DNA from: Arctopsyche grandis
Taxonomy: Eukaryota > Arthropoda > Insecta > Trichoptera > Hydropsychidae
Assembly: GCF_051622035.1 (NCBI RefSeq)
Contig: NC_135364.1
Span: 16,987,001-17,051,000, forward strand
Direction: 5' to 3'
DNA length: 64,000 bases
Shown here: piece by piece, positions 48,101 through 60,214 of the stretch
How the letters are laid out: each line of letters begins with the position of its first letter
Position numbering within the stretch: position 1 is the stretch's first letter
Notes under the pieces: model-generated
Seen by the model: only the letters and a program-made list of their open reading frames with translations
Told to the model about the DNA's origin: nothing
The model's database searches: none
Position numbers and translations under genes: made by a program

Positions 48101-51100
48101 ATGACGAAGTCTTGGAAATACGAGAAATAGCCATCTGTACCATCGGTCGATTGAGTACTGTAAATCCGGCGTATGTAATTCCTAGTCTGCGGAAAACTTT
48201 AATACAATTTTTAACCGAATTAGAACACTCGGGTATGAGTCGCAACAAGGAACAATCAGCACGTATGTTGGATCATTTAATTGTGAGCGCACCTCGTTTA
48301 ATCAGGCCGTATATGGAGCCAATTTTGAATGTTCTCGTACCTAAGTTGAAAGAATCGGATTCAAATCCTGGAGTTATATTGAGTGTACTTCGAGCGATTG
48401 GAGATTTAGCTGAAGTCAATGGTGATAGTAACGGATTGAATAAATGGATGCCGGAGCTATTGTCAATTTTGTTAGAACTTTTAGCTGATCCGAGTTCGCC
48501 CGTGAAGAGGAATGTTGCCCTTTGGGCTTTTGGACAGTTGATAAGCGCTACGGGACAAGTTGTTACGCCATATTCTCAATTTCCAAATCTAATGGATGTT
48601 TTGATTAATTTCCTCAAAACAGAACAGCAAATCGTCATCAGAAGGGAGACTATTAGAGTTCTGGGCCTATTAGGTGCCCTTGATCCGTACAAACACAAAA
48701 TTAGTCGTGGTCTAATCGATGGACAGGTTGACTCTAATCACTCATCAATGGCTGATAGTAAAGTCGACGAGACTAATTTCAATATGAATACCAGTGAGAT
48801 GCTAGTCAATATGTCTTCATCTATGTTGGATGAGTACTATCCCGCTATTGCGATCTCAACATTGATGCGGATTATTCGCGATCCAAATCTTTCGCAACAT
48901 CACACGAGCGTCGTTCAAGCAGTCACATTCATATTCCAATCGCTTGGAATTAAATGTGTCCCGTATATATCGCAAGTAATGCCCAGTTTATTGTATGTTG
49001 TACGTATGGCCGATAGTACCATACGAGATTTCCTATTCACACAACTAGCAACCCTTATTGCTATAGTAAAACAACATATACGGAACTATCTAGATAAGAT
49101 ATTTGAACTCATCAAAGAGTTTTGGACACCCAATAGTCCTTTACAAACCACTCTAATACTGCTCGTTGAACACATAGCTGTGGCGTTGGGGGCCGAATTC
49201 AAGATTTATCTACCTCAGCTGATACCCCAGATTATGAGAGTCTTATTGCACGATTCTAGCAAAGACCGTGCTGTTACCATAAAGTTATTACTGGCGCTTC
49301 AAAAGTTCGGCGATAATCTGGATGACTATTTGCATTTGATATTGCCTGCTATAGTGCGTTTGTTCGACGCTGACGATTGTCCTAACGCTGTTTGTAGAAC
49401 AGCGATGGAAACGGTGGATCATTTGGCGTATAGTTTGGATTTTACGGATCTCACATCTCGCATTGTCCATCCTATTGTGCGTAGCTTGGAAACATGTCCA
49501 GAATTGCGTCCGACTGCCATGAAAACCCTGTGCGCTCTCGTTCTTCAATTGGGAAGAAAGTACAATCATTTCATTCCACTTGTTCAGAAAGTCATCATTA
49601 AACATAAAATACCGGCGCAAGATTACAATGTTCTAGTTTCCAAATTACAAACTAATACGACAATGGCTGTCGATGAAGATTTTCCTGTTACACGTCATTA
49701 TCATAATCGAAATAATAATCAAGAGGTAAAATTAGCATTTTTATAGTTTGACAACAATATTGGTTCATTGTTTTATGATAATTAATTTTATTGCAGATAA
49801 GTTTGACATCGAGTGATAATACGACGATAAAAAAGTTGCTAGTTAATCCAGTAAATTTGCGCTTGGCGTGGACTGCTAGTCGACGAGTATCCAAAGAGGA
49901 CTGGTTGGAGTGGTTAAGGAATTTGAGCATAGGACTATTAAAAGAGTCGCAGAGTCCTGCTTTGAGGTGCATTTATTTTTTTAACTATACATATTTTTAA
50001 TAATCTTGACAAATTATAAACATTACTGCTTTATGGTGTGTGCAGACCAAATGAGCTATGTGCAGTAACATAGCTCACTGGTTATCGTGTAATGCTTTCA
50101 ACTCAGTGGTCATGGGTTCATTCCCTGGCCTGGTGTTGTTAGCCAGATCTTCGATATATGTGACTCTAGGTCGCTCGTTTCTTATCAGAGTTTGCCAATT
50201 TTTCTGATTTCATTGAAATGGTTCCACCAACTTGACAAAAATCTTTCCTTTTTCTCGCAAATTCTAGTTTTTAGCATCTCGAATTTGAAGATTACCCGTT
50301 AGACCTTCCTGGTATATAAATGTATAAAAAAATATAGTTCGTTTAGCATTAAAAATAGATAAGGGATTTGGGTACATAATGTAAAATAAATTTGTCTTTT
50401 GCACACACTATCATTATAAAGTGAATTTACTTACCGTTTTAAATCACAATATAATTTTTTTTTTAGGTCATGTTTGGCATTAGCACAGAACTATTCTCAA
50501 TTGCTTAGGGACTTATTCAATGCAGCATTTGTCTCTTGTTGGACTGAACTTAAGGAAGACATGCAGGCGGAATTAGTTCAAGCTTTAGAGCAAGCTCTAA
50601 CCGCTCCTGACTTACCAGAAATAACTCAGACCATATTAAATTTAGCTGAGTTCATGGAACATTGCGATCGTGGTCCGTTGCCGATTCAGACTCAACTGCT
50701 CGGTGAACGAGCCATGCAGTGTCGAGCATATGCAAAAGCTTTACATTACAAAGAAGAAGAATTTCGACGTGATGTCAACTCGCACGCTGTAGAATCTCTC
50801 ATACTGATTAATAACAAGTTACAACAGCGTGAAGCTGCGGAAGGACTATTGGAATTTGTAATGGCTCGCAAAGCTGCCGGCCACACTGATTTACAAGTGC
50901 AGGTTCGTTGGTATGAGAAGTTACATAGTTGGGAGAAAGCGTTGCATCTTTATGAGGATGAGTTGAAGGAATCAGACGACATCGAAGCTCGTCTTGGCCA
51001 AATGCGTTGTTTGGAAGCGTTGGGTGAATGGGGTGAACTGCACAGAGTCGCCGGAGAAAGTTGGGATACTTTCATGATGGAGGATAGAGGACGCGCCGGA

Positions 51101-54100
51101 AGGTTGGCTGCCGCCGCTGCTTGGGGTCTCGGCGATTGGGATTCCATGCAACATTATGTACAATGCATTCCGAGTGATTCACAAGATGGTGCATTCTATC
51201 GAGCAGTACTTGCTGTTCATGCCGGACAATTTTCACAAGCCCAACAATTAGTCGAGCAGACGAGGGATTTATTAGACACCGAATTAACAGCAATGGCAGG
51301 TGAATCTTATCAACGTGCTTATAGTGCGATGGTTTGGGTCCAAATGTTAGCAGAATTAGAAGAAGTCATGCAATATAAGCTTGTACCGGAGAGGAGATCG
51401 GCCATACGGTCAATGTGGTGGACTCGCTTACAAGGCGGGCAAAAACTAGTAGAAGATTGGCAAAGAATTATTCGTGTGCATCGTCTAGTTATAAATCCTA
51501 GAGATGACATGCATACGTGGCTTAAATATGCTTCATTATGTCGCAAGAGTGGCTCTACTAAGCTAGCTCACAAAACTTTGGTGATGCTATTAGGCATCGA
51601 TCCATCTCAGCATCCCGATGAACCTCTACCATTCCAACATCCACAAGTTACTCTAGCTTATTGTAAACTGCTTTGGGTGGATGGAAAGCGCAACGAGGCG
51701 TTGACACAACTTCAAGGATTTGTCGATTCTTATCAGGAGGATTCTGTGGAAGATACTGAAAGGCGTCGTCTCATAGCTAGATGCTATCTCAAACTGGGAG
51801 GGTGGCGCGAATCCATGGAAGGTGTGCAAGAAACAAATATACCGATAGTCTTACAATGCTATTCTTCTGCTACTGACTATGCTCCTGATTGGTATAAGGC
51901 TTGGCATGCTTGGGCCTATATGAATTTCGAAACTGTCTTACTATACAAATTTAAATATGGCGATGGTGGTTCAAATATTCCAGGATCGACTGGCGAGAGT
52001 GCACAATATGTCTCTAAATTTACTGTACCAGCTGTAGAAGGATTTTTCAAATCTATAAACCTCTCCCATGGTAGTTCTTTGCAAGACACGTTGAGGCTGT
52101 TAACGCTGTGGTTCGATTATGGCCAATGGCCCGAAGTTCACGAAGCGATAACAGAAGGTATAAGAACTATCGAAATTAACACATGGTTGCAAGTTATTCC
52201 CCAGTTAATCGCACGAATTGATACACCTAGAGCGCTTGGCCGCCTCATACACACCCTATTGATCGATATTGGAAAGTCTCATCCCCAGGCTCTCGTGTAT
52301 CCTTTGAGTGTTGCGTCAAAATCTTCATTTGTCGCACGACGTAATGCCGCCAATCAGATTTTAAAGTCTATGTGTACACATTCGGCAAATTTGGTCAGTC
52401 AAGCGATGATGGCATCAGAGGAGTTGATACGAGTGGCTATTCTGTGGCACGAGCAGTGGCATGAAGGCCTGGAGGAAGCGTCTCGGTTATACTTTGGTGA
52501 AGAAAACATCAGGGGAATGCTTGAAACGTTGGAACCGTTGCACGCTATGTTGGAACGTGGACCTCAAACTCTCAAAGAAACGTCGTTCAATCAGGCGTAT
52601 GGTAGAGATTTAATGGAAGCTCAAGATTGGTGTAATCGTTATAAGGTATTGTATTTTTATATTGGGTTTAATTTGTCGATTTTATAAAGTTTACTAACAT
52701 TTGTATCGATTTCTTCAGGTATCTAGAAAGGTTAGTGATTTGAATCAAGCGTGGGATCTTTACTACCACGTCTTTAGACGTATATCACGTCAATTGCCTC
52801 AACTGACTTCGCTCGAACTTCAATATGTTAGCCCTAAATTACTCAATTGTACTAATTTGGAACTTGCAGTTCCTGGAACTTATCGTCCAGGACAAGAAAT
52901 CGTTAGGATAGGTCATATACAAAGTAGTCTTCAGGTAAATATAATGTGATATACATAATATGAAATAATATATATATATTTATATTGTTTTAATATATAA
53001 TTGTTTGGTTGTGTTAGGTGATAACTTCTAAACAAAGACCGAGGCGTCTCTGCATACATGGATCGAACGGTAAAGATTATTTGTTCCTTCTGAAAGGACA
53101 TGAAGATTTGCGACAAGATGAACGTGTGATGCAACTCTTCGGCCTTGCTAACACGCTTTTACAAAACGATCCGGACACATTCCGGAGAAACTTGACTATT
53201 CAAAGATATGCAGTTATACCGTTAAGCACAAATTCCGGCTTGATTGGATGGGTACCGCATTGTGATACGCTCCATTCATTAATCAGGGACTACCGAGAGC
53301 GGAAGAAGTGTTTGCTGAATATAGAGCATAGGCTCATGTTGAGGATGACGGTGGATTACGACAAATTGATGCTGATGCAGAAGGTAGAAGTATTTGAACA
53401 TGCTTTAGAACACACAGCAGGTGATGATCTAGCTAGACTTTTATGGTTGAAGAGTCCGTCATCAGAAGTATGGTTTGAGCGCAGGACTAACTACACACGG
53501 TCCCTTGCCGTAATGTCAATGGTTGGATACATCCTTGGTCTCGGCGATCGACATCCTTCCAATCTAATGTTGGACAGAATCACAGGAAAGATTCTGCATA
53601 TAGATTTCGGTGATTGTTTCGAAGTTGCCGTCACCCGTGACAAGTTTCCGGAAAAGATTCCATTTAGACTCACTCGAATGCTGATCAACGCCATGGAAGT
53701 GACTGGAATCGAAGGTACTTACAGGCGCACGTGTGAATCTGTCATGGCTGTCTTGCATAGAAACAAAGATAGTTTGATGGCAGTACTCGAAGCTTTCGTC
53801 CACGACCCGTTGCTGAATTGGCGTTTGATGGACACCACTCGGCGATCGAGAGATGCTTCGCTTGGAACTGGTAATTCTGTAGGTGAATCTGCTTCACTGT
53901 CGATTCCGGCTCCGCTGCCTCGTCGCGCTATTCCCGGTCCCGAAGGCCAACCCGAAGCGCTTAACAAGAAAGCTCTCGCAATCATCAACCGAGTACGAGA
54001 CAAACTAACCGGCCGTGATTTTAATCCTGAAGAGAATTTAACGGTAGCTAAACAGGTGGAGCTGTTAATACAGCAAGCCACCAGCAATGAGAATTTATGC

Positions 54101-54133
54101 CAATGCTATATAGGTTGGTGTCCATTTTGGTAA
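42169..54133 (+). CDS. Tor: Target of rapamycin (TOR) serine/threonine kinase
   Basis: Seven exons: 42169-42385, 46270-47070, 47147-49725, 49797-49966, 50467-52645, 52719-52934 and 53018-54133. All phases agree and give about 2425 aa (fly 2470, human 2549). The product is the catalytic core of TORC1 and TORC2, the nutrient and growth signalling kinase. HEAT repeats fill exons 1-3. The FAT domain is in exon 5 ([33 protein letters not shown]). The FRB domain follows ([20 protein letters not shown] and, in exon 6, [12 protein letters not shown]), so the rapamycin-contact Ser, Trp and Phe are kept. The kinase has [14 protein letters not shown], the catalytic loop GLGDRHPSN and HIDFGD. The FATC tail ends [14 protein letters not shown]. 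Intron 1 (3.9 kb) carries most of the repeat load. The gene is convergent with cytidine deaminase. Confidence 0.98.
42741..43002 (-). repeat. Extra 262 bp copy of the MITE interior in TOR intron 1
   Basis: This segment repeats 43644-43906 in the same orientation, nearly identically (for example CTCACAATCTAAATGCCAAG in both). It derives from the interior of the piggyBac-type MITE and abuts the end of the inverted duplicate. Confidence 0.85.
43004..44109 (-). repeat. Inverted duplicate of the SET/MYND gene segment, in TOR intron 1
   Basis: Reverse-complement copy of 36569-37676. It includes the Helitron-like element (its CTAG end at 44043-44046), the piggyBac-type MITE and a complete exon 6. 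It also carries the non-transposon flank on both sides, including the end of exon 5, so it is not a simple transposon insertion. Its right edge joins a fragment (to 44138) of another TTAACCCTTTGAATGCTGAC MITE end. Confidence 0.9.
43076..43227 (-). pseudogene. Duplicated copy of SET/MYND exon 6, antisense in TOR intron 1
   Basis: The 152 bp are the same length as exon 6 at 37451-37602. I see no base difference between the two by eye, and both splice dinucleotides are retained. It lies on the strand opposite to TOR, so unspliced TOR RNA contains the antisense of a SET/MYND exon. There is no promoter or neighbouring exon to make it a gene, apart from the 14 bases of exon 5. Confidence 0.9.
44999..45420 (-). 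pseudogene. Decayed LINE reverse-transcriptase C-terminus in TOR intron 1
   Basis: On the minus strand, broken frames resemble the C-terminal part of non-LTR retrotransposon ORF2. One piece has [17 protein letters not shown] (compare the common LLYGSETWTL motif). Another has GRRARGWSP and, at its end, [14 protein letters not shown]. Stops and frame changes separate them. The clade cannot be fixed from so little. Confidence 0.65.
45421..46269. other. Remainder of TOR intron 1
   Basis: AT-rich, with a short CACACATACACATACACACA repeat at about 45578-45600. Nothing else was recognised up to the exon 2 acceptor. Confidence 0.4.
50045..50320 (+). repeat. tRNA-derived SINE, copy 2, in TOR intron 4
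   Basis: An A-box-like CATAGCTCACTGGTTAT and a B-box-like GGGTTCATTCCC are followed by GACTCTAGGTCGCTCGTTTC, GTTTGCCAATTTTTCTGATT and AGCATCTCGAATTT, shared with the other two copies. Confidence 0.7.
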
Positions 54134-56108
54134 ACACTGTTATGTTGTTATGCTGTTTGTTAATCATGTTCCTTTTGTTTATATGTACCTATGTTATTTT
54201 GCATCATTGAATATTATGAAAATTTTGTTTTATTATTAATATCATTTGAATATTATGTAAGTTGTATGGTTTAGTTTAACTTTAGTGGTTCCCTATTAAG
54301 TCTGAGCGGGGTTGTCCCAATGGAGTAACAGTTTAAATCTAATACCAAGTCAATTCTTTATGAAAACAAGACTCAAACAACAAACGCTGATTAAAATGTG
54401 TGTGTGTGATTTTTTTGTATACTCTGATTCTGAAACTAGCATACATCACTTGTACTGTTTTCCATCTAGTAAGGTTTTCTTGTGGAAGATTATTTTCTCT
54501 AGAGGTTACTGGAGTAGTATGTGTTTACAATGTATGAGTGATAAATGTACCATGTTTTCTAATTAGGCCTAACTTAGCCAATACTTTTACTCTATTGTGA
54601 CAGCACCGAACTTACGCTTCATAAGAGGCAATGTTGTTTTTGTTTCTATAAGTCTGCCATATAATTTTTTTGTAACTTGAAAGTTTCTGAACTGATTCTT
54701 TTCATTGGGTGTATGCTGTGTTATAATCGACTGAATTACACCATGAATCTAATTTTAGGTATGTACGCAGGTACCACATGTGAATATCCTCACCGTGCCG
54801 GTTTTTTTTTACGAATGTGAAGCAAATGTAATGTGACGCCGTCTATTGTTTAGATATATACATTTATAATATTAAATAATTTTAAATTTATTTAATTAAT
54901 AGATGGTGATATACATACATATTTCATCATTTGGTTTGCAGGCATGCTGAATACTTATACGGGATTAATTCAGATTGGTATCTACATAATTTTGATAAAT
55001 CTCTAATTAGATTCATTAACTATATAATAAAGTTCTTACCAATATTTTCGTGTGTGTTTAATAGTGTCGAATGGACAATGAATGTATGTATATTTGAATG
55101 ATGTTTTTTTTATTATTTTATGCATCGTGATTGTTATTTTTTTGAGGATATTGTTTTGAAAGATGGAGTGCCTATTATTAATGCTCTTAGCAGATCTTGT
55201 ATAAGGCCATCACAATATATCCAATAAGCTTACCAGGCCGAATAGTAGATAACAAGTATAATATATTATAAATCATTATACTCATTCCATCAGCCGATCA
55301 TATGTTGACTGAAAATGCTTTGAGTCGGCGCAATTATACATACACTGGTCGCTTATTGTCATGCTACATCATGTGTTCTCTTTGAAGTTTTATCTTATAA
55401 AAAGTGTTGCTATTATAGATTTTTATTGTTAATATTGAATAATCTGTTAAAATCTTTTAATTGATTTATTAACGCAATGTCTCAAATGCGAATATAGCTC
55501 GTTTGTGACAAATTGAATTTTTTCTTAGTAGCAGCGTATGGGTTATATGCTGCGTGTTCTTATTTACCTCGCAAAAAAATTAAAATATCTTTATTCGTAC
55601 AAATATCGTTTTCACTAAGACAAAAAGTCAAATTGGTGCAAAAGACGTGTAAGAATTGACTATTTTCGCAGACGCATTCATGCAATATAATATATTATTG
55701 CTTATTAACAAACTGAATATTTATGAAATGATGCTTTTATGGCCTTTTTATTATTTGTATATAATTTATGTATGTTTTAAAATATATAAGAATTGTATAG
55801 ACATTGATTTTTTTGCTTTATCTGCATATAAAGTAATGTTTTTTTGTAAATTTTACGTTTGTATAATATATTGTTTACAGATCATTATAACACATTATTT
55901 GTCAATCTATTCGTTTTTTTAAAACCTTATCAAATACATTCTCATAACAGACTAATTGATCCCATAATACTTAATCAAATTAAAACATTTGATAACGTTT
56001 TATGTATAAATATAATACTCGTCTAAATGTTATATATGCAGAAAATACAATGAGCATTATATGACTATGAAGAAGAATCTTCATCTAAGAGCACTTAGTT
56101 TATCTGCA
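54134..56108. other. Convergent 3' flanks of TOR and cytidine deaminase
   Basis: Nearly 2 kb of AT-rich sequence. Several AATAAA-like signals are present, for example near 55026, but no coding frame of recognisable character and no bounded repeat. Confidence 0.4.
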
Positions 56109-58602
56109 TTATTGTGTATTATTCAATAGATACTCGTGCGAAAAAGCCAACGGTAACAGTTCTTCCAATGACACGCACAAAACGTCTGTCGACTCTGGCT
56201 TGGTCATGTAAATTTGAAGTTTACTCCCGCCAAATTCGCTCAGCACTTGTCTGCAGACTCCGCATGGTGATGTGAAAGCATCTCCTTGGTATGCTATGAC
56301 GGCTACTGAGATTATTTTCCGTTGACCTTCGCTGACAGCTTTGCACACCGCAGTGCGTTCGGCACAAACAGACGGAGTGTACACACTACTCTCGACGTTG
56401 CAACCTCTATAGACAATATTGTCTGCTGTTCTTATAGCGGCTCCAACTGCAAATTTGGAATAGGGACAGTAGGCGAATTTTCTAGCTTCGACTGCCTCTT
56501 TTATCAAAAACTGCTCGTCCGGATCTGCAAATTGAATAATGTGATTCGATAAGAGATAAGTTAGTGCAGTTTTGTGTGCATTACATGTTGATAACATTGT
56601 TGTAAAACCACATTAATGTCTAAATCAGTGGTATTCTGCTTCACAAGATTATAAATGCTCTAATAGAAATAATATACATATGTATGCATAATGAAATGTT
56701 GGTTATAGCACTTAACAAATACTATGATTACTGTGCCTTTACCAGTAGTGGCTCGTGAGATTATTCAGGCTTTAGTAGCTCGTTAACCCAACCGTTGATC
56801 GAATGAAAACAAAAATAGCTTGAATATGTACTATACTGGGAGGTCTGCAGCCCCGCAGCGCATGTGGACGACAAAAATAGCATGCATTTGTACTGTATTG
56901 GGAGTCTGCAGCCCTGCAGCCCATATGGACGAGCCGCCACTGGCCTTTACTATTAAAATTTTAATCTGAAAATATTAGAAGTTTGAAATTATATTATATT
57001 GAAATAATGGTGACAAGTTGAGGGTAGGTGGCCAATTTGGCGAGGAACCATTTCAACAATGAAATCAGATAAAATTGGCAAACTCATAGGAAACGATTGA
57101 CCTGGAGTAACGTATCCAAACGTCTGGCCAGCAACACTTTTGGGCCAAGTCTCAAACCTCTCAGTTGTAAGAAATTTTAAGTCACATCAATGATTTTCCC
57201 AAAAACACTTGTCGATTATCAGTGGGCACTAACTACATACACTAGAATCAATATTCTCAGTTAAGGAGAATTTTGGAAAATAATTATAAAAAAAAAAAAC
57301 ATTGAGCCGGTATATTTAAATATGGCGGAAGTCCAATTTTCAGTTCCAAAAACACTTTCTGTTTGACTTAATTCACAAATTGTTATCACTTATTTATTAT
57401 TGTATGTCCAGAACCTCGGAAAAGCTGAAAAAACCTATTACAGGCCACCAGTATTTGAAAATATTGTAAAACGCAAAACATTTTTAATGTTTTGCGAGAT
57501 ATTTCTCGAAATGGCCGATTTATAACTACGTATATAGCGTAATAACATTGAGATATTTATGACTAAAAGACGGATACTACTTAGACCGATCCCAAATAAA
57601 TAGCACACGATCCAATAATGCTGAAAGTGGGGGCGTCAGGGGGGGGGAGGGCAGTCGCCCCTCCTAGATTTGAATCCACTTGTTTAATATACTATTATGA
57701 ATTAAAATACTAAACCAACAAACCAAATCTCTTAATAGATTTTTTAAAATTTATTTTAATATTAATTTTATTGATAAAAATATATAATTAAAAGAAATAT
57801 GTAGTTAAAATTCATATATACTCATTTTTTTGTATAATACACCCCCGCCCCCTAGAAAGTCATTCCTTACAGGTCAAAAATTTTGCCCCCCCCCTGGGAA
57901 AAGCTGAAATGATGCCCCTGGCAGAAAGCAGTAAAAAAGGCTCAAAATCAAATTGCCCTAATGACCATCCAATGTCTATTTATGACTATATAATATCACG
58001 ATTAAAATTACCGAATAACTTTTACGATTATAACCATTACCCCGTTTTTGATTGCAACTTTTGAACGACAATTTAGCTTATCAACGACTAATGCAATGAT
58101 ATTTTAACAATACATTTAAATCACATACATATTAAAGTAAAATAAAAACAATGGAGACAACGAACTTTCACGCGACGGAACCAATGGTGTCACCCCAATT
58201 TTGGAAGAACAATTTTTTTTCAATAAAATTATTTTGAAAATATATATATATTTTTTTTTGTCCAAGGCAGTATTACATGAAAGTTCATTGAATTTTCAAG
58301 ATTTGTATGAATTTTTAGATTAAATAACAAGTTTCCGGAAACAATTAGGGTGACACCACTGGACAGAACAAACTGTTACTTTCATCGATAAATCTTTCGC
58401 CATTGCGTCGTCACGCACCATTCAAGGCCGAGTTGAGGAAGTGCATGGGTGCGCAAGAGTGCATCGCCAGAAGGTCAACGAATCGGGAGCAGAAATAGCG
58501 AGACACGAACCACCATCATTTGTCCATTATATTTCTATAACGTCGAAAATACTCACTCAGATCTCCGAAGTCGACGACACGTCCCGGACCTTTGTACTCC
58601 AT
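56109..58602 (-). CDS. Cytidine deaminase
   Basis: Two minus-strand exons, 58602-58557 and 56524-56109, join in phase to 153 aa (free cytidine deaminases are 130-150). The enzyme converts cytidine and deoxycytidine to uridine and deoxyuridine in pyrimidine salvage. Exon 1 starts MEYKGPGRVVDFGDL. Exon 2 has YCPYSKFAVGAAI, the substrate-binding GCNVESS, and the zinc and catalytic motifs CAERTAV (Cys ligand and catalytic Glu) and PCGVCRQ (two Cys ligands), then VSLEELLPLAF. The exon 2 frame stays open upstream of the acceptor (TTTGCAG) and contains an ATG at 56597, so an unspliced start is possible. The spliced start gives the better family N-terminus. The 2 kb intron holds two MITEs and a SINE. 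Confidence 0.92.
56743..56942. mobile_element. hAT-type MITE, 200 bp, with internal tandem duplication
   Basis: Ends CAGTAGTGGCTCGTG and, inverted, CAGTGGCGGCTCGTCC. They are flanked by a perfect 8-bp duplication GCCTTTAC (56735-56742, 56943-56950). The interior is a tandem pair of about 60 bp units, each containing GTCTGCAGCCC and GACGACAAAAATAG or its variant. Confidence 0.85.
57010..57175 (-). repeat. tRNA-derived SINE fragment, copy 3, minus strand
   Basis: The reverse complement contains GTTGCTGGCCAGACG, ACTCCAGGTCAATCGTTTCC, GAGTTTGCCAATTTTATCTG and GAAATGGTTCC, collinear with the SINE at 50045-50320. The tRNA-like head is missing or too diverged to see. Confidence 0.65.
57628..57920. 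mobile_element. hAT-type MITE, CAGGGGCAT family, 293 bp
   Basis: Ends TGGGGGCGTCA and, inverted, CAGGGGCATCA with G/C runs just inside. The flanking 8-mers are GCTGAAAG and GCAGAAAG (one mismatch). It is related to the element at 4487-5100. Confidence 0.75.
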
Positions 58603-59317
58603 GGTTTCGTCTGTTTTCCCTCTTCTCTTCTATGGATTAGCTTCCCTGGAGTCTGTGAGTTCGTCCACCGTCTCGTCCAGCCTACGTTCAATTAACACAC
58701 TGATTGGCTATCGTAAGGCCTATATACACAGCTCTGTTATCTAATTTACCGTACCGAGGATAGACTGTCTATAACTGCCTACGTATCTACGGTTGTACTA
58801 GTACTTTTTCTCCTCTCGGATTTGCGCAATCGATTGCTAGTTGCTCAACGTTGGCTTGGACGACTTTGGTTTTTGCAAACGATCGTGTTTCTGTATGTGT
58901 GTGTGTGTAGGTTCAATTTTGTGAAATTTTATGATCCGTTGTTCACTATGTAAATTTGCGCAAGTTATGATCGAGCTATCTTATCGCTGGCTTACGTTTA
59001 GTTTCTACGTATGGTTGCGTATACTTCTGCGTCACTTTAGACTTAATTGAAGACAAATTATTATTTTTTTATTTTTCAAATTGTAGATATACGTTAAAAC
59101 CAGCGAGCCCAAAATTGTAGGTTGCTTAAGTTAAATAATAAATACAAACTGACTTTGACTTGGGTAACGTTCATATATTTGCAAGTTGCTTCACGACAAG
59201 TAATTTTAATGTTTTTAATTAATTTTATTATTCTTTAAAGATTTTTTGAATCACTGAACCAAAAATCTTTATTAATATATGTAGATTAAAATTAGTTAAT
59301 TAATCAAGATTAATGTA
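58603..59317. promoter_or_regulatory. Cytidine deaminase upstream region
   Basis: Upstream flank on the minus strand. The first 150 bases are moderately GC-rich and pyrimidine-rich. No specific element was recognised. Confidence 0.3.
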
Positions 59318-59561
59318 AACTAGTGTTGTACTTGATGAAATATGAAAAAAGGGTGTTGGCATATTAAGTTATTAACCCTTTGACTGCTACAACAACGATA
59401 AATCGTTGTTTTGAAATCGGCGAAGATTGCTACGACGATCGTTGTTGACGTCATTAATTGTCGTATTTCATTACTTTCTTTGCCAGCGCATCAGTGGCAC
59501 GAAACATTTTTTTTATATACGTATTTATATTTATTTTTCAATCAAGCTTTATAAATATTTA

Positions 59562-59765
59562 TCAATTTTTTAAAAGCTCTTCAATTTCGGGTTCATCATC
59601 AAAGTAAATTTCGGGTTCGTTGTCAAAGTCATATAAGGAGTTATTACTTGGGAATTGATTATTGTCGATAAATTCATTTTCAGAATCAGTAGAGCTGCTG
59701 ATTTGTCGAGTTCCTCGGCGAGGAGCTATTATTTCGCTTTCGTCACTTTCACTGTCCGATATCAT
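59562..59765 (-). pseudogene. N-terminal fragment of a piggyBac-type transposase
   Basis: A 67-residue frame starts MISDSESDESEIIAPRRG, followed by Ser/Asp/Glu-rich sequence and EIYFDDEPEIEELLKN. piggyBac transposases typically begin with such an acidic region. Neither catalytic domain nor zinc finger follows. Identification rests on composition plus position inside TTAA-bounded inverted repeats. Confidence 0.6.
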
Positions 59766-60054
59766 TTTGCAGAGTTAAAATAAATGGCAAAAAACAATAG
59801 AAATCCGCTTTCAATTATATAGGTCACGAGACGTCACGAATTCGTGCAATCAATCAAATGCAACTGAAATGCATACAAAATGTTTATGATACATGTTGAA
59901 AAATTATTTGATTATTAGAAACTTCGCATCCTTGTGTGTCTCGCTCACACATACACAATTAAAACCAAGAAAGAAAGAGAGAAAGACCGCTACCTGTTTC
60001 AAATGTATCGCATGTTTTAACAACGACAAATACGTCGATGTCTAAAAATAGATT

Positions 60055-60214
60055 TGTGGCGGCTCGCTTATACGACATGGTCGAGTTTGGTTGCCTTCCT
60101 GCGAGTGGGAACCAACTCGGCTGGGTTCGGAGAGCTACTACTCACTCTGTCTTCAGCTGTCATATAATAAACACGTGCATTAACATGCCAGTCGTCTCAT
60201 TCGTTCATCCTCCA
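60055..60214. mobile_element. Solo LTR, 160 bp, copy 2
   Basis: TG...CA termini, internal AATAAA, and a perfect 6-bp flanking duplication TAGATT (60049-60054, 60215-60220). It differs from 30943-31102 at only about two positions. Confidence 0.8.

Noticed and set aside
56525-56597. Cytidine deaminase starting at the ATG at 56597 without splicing
   Set aside because: The TTTGCAG acceptor and an in-phase upstream exon with a strong GTGAGT donor give a better N-terminus. Kept as an alternative in the gene entry.
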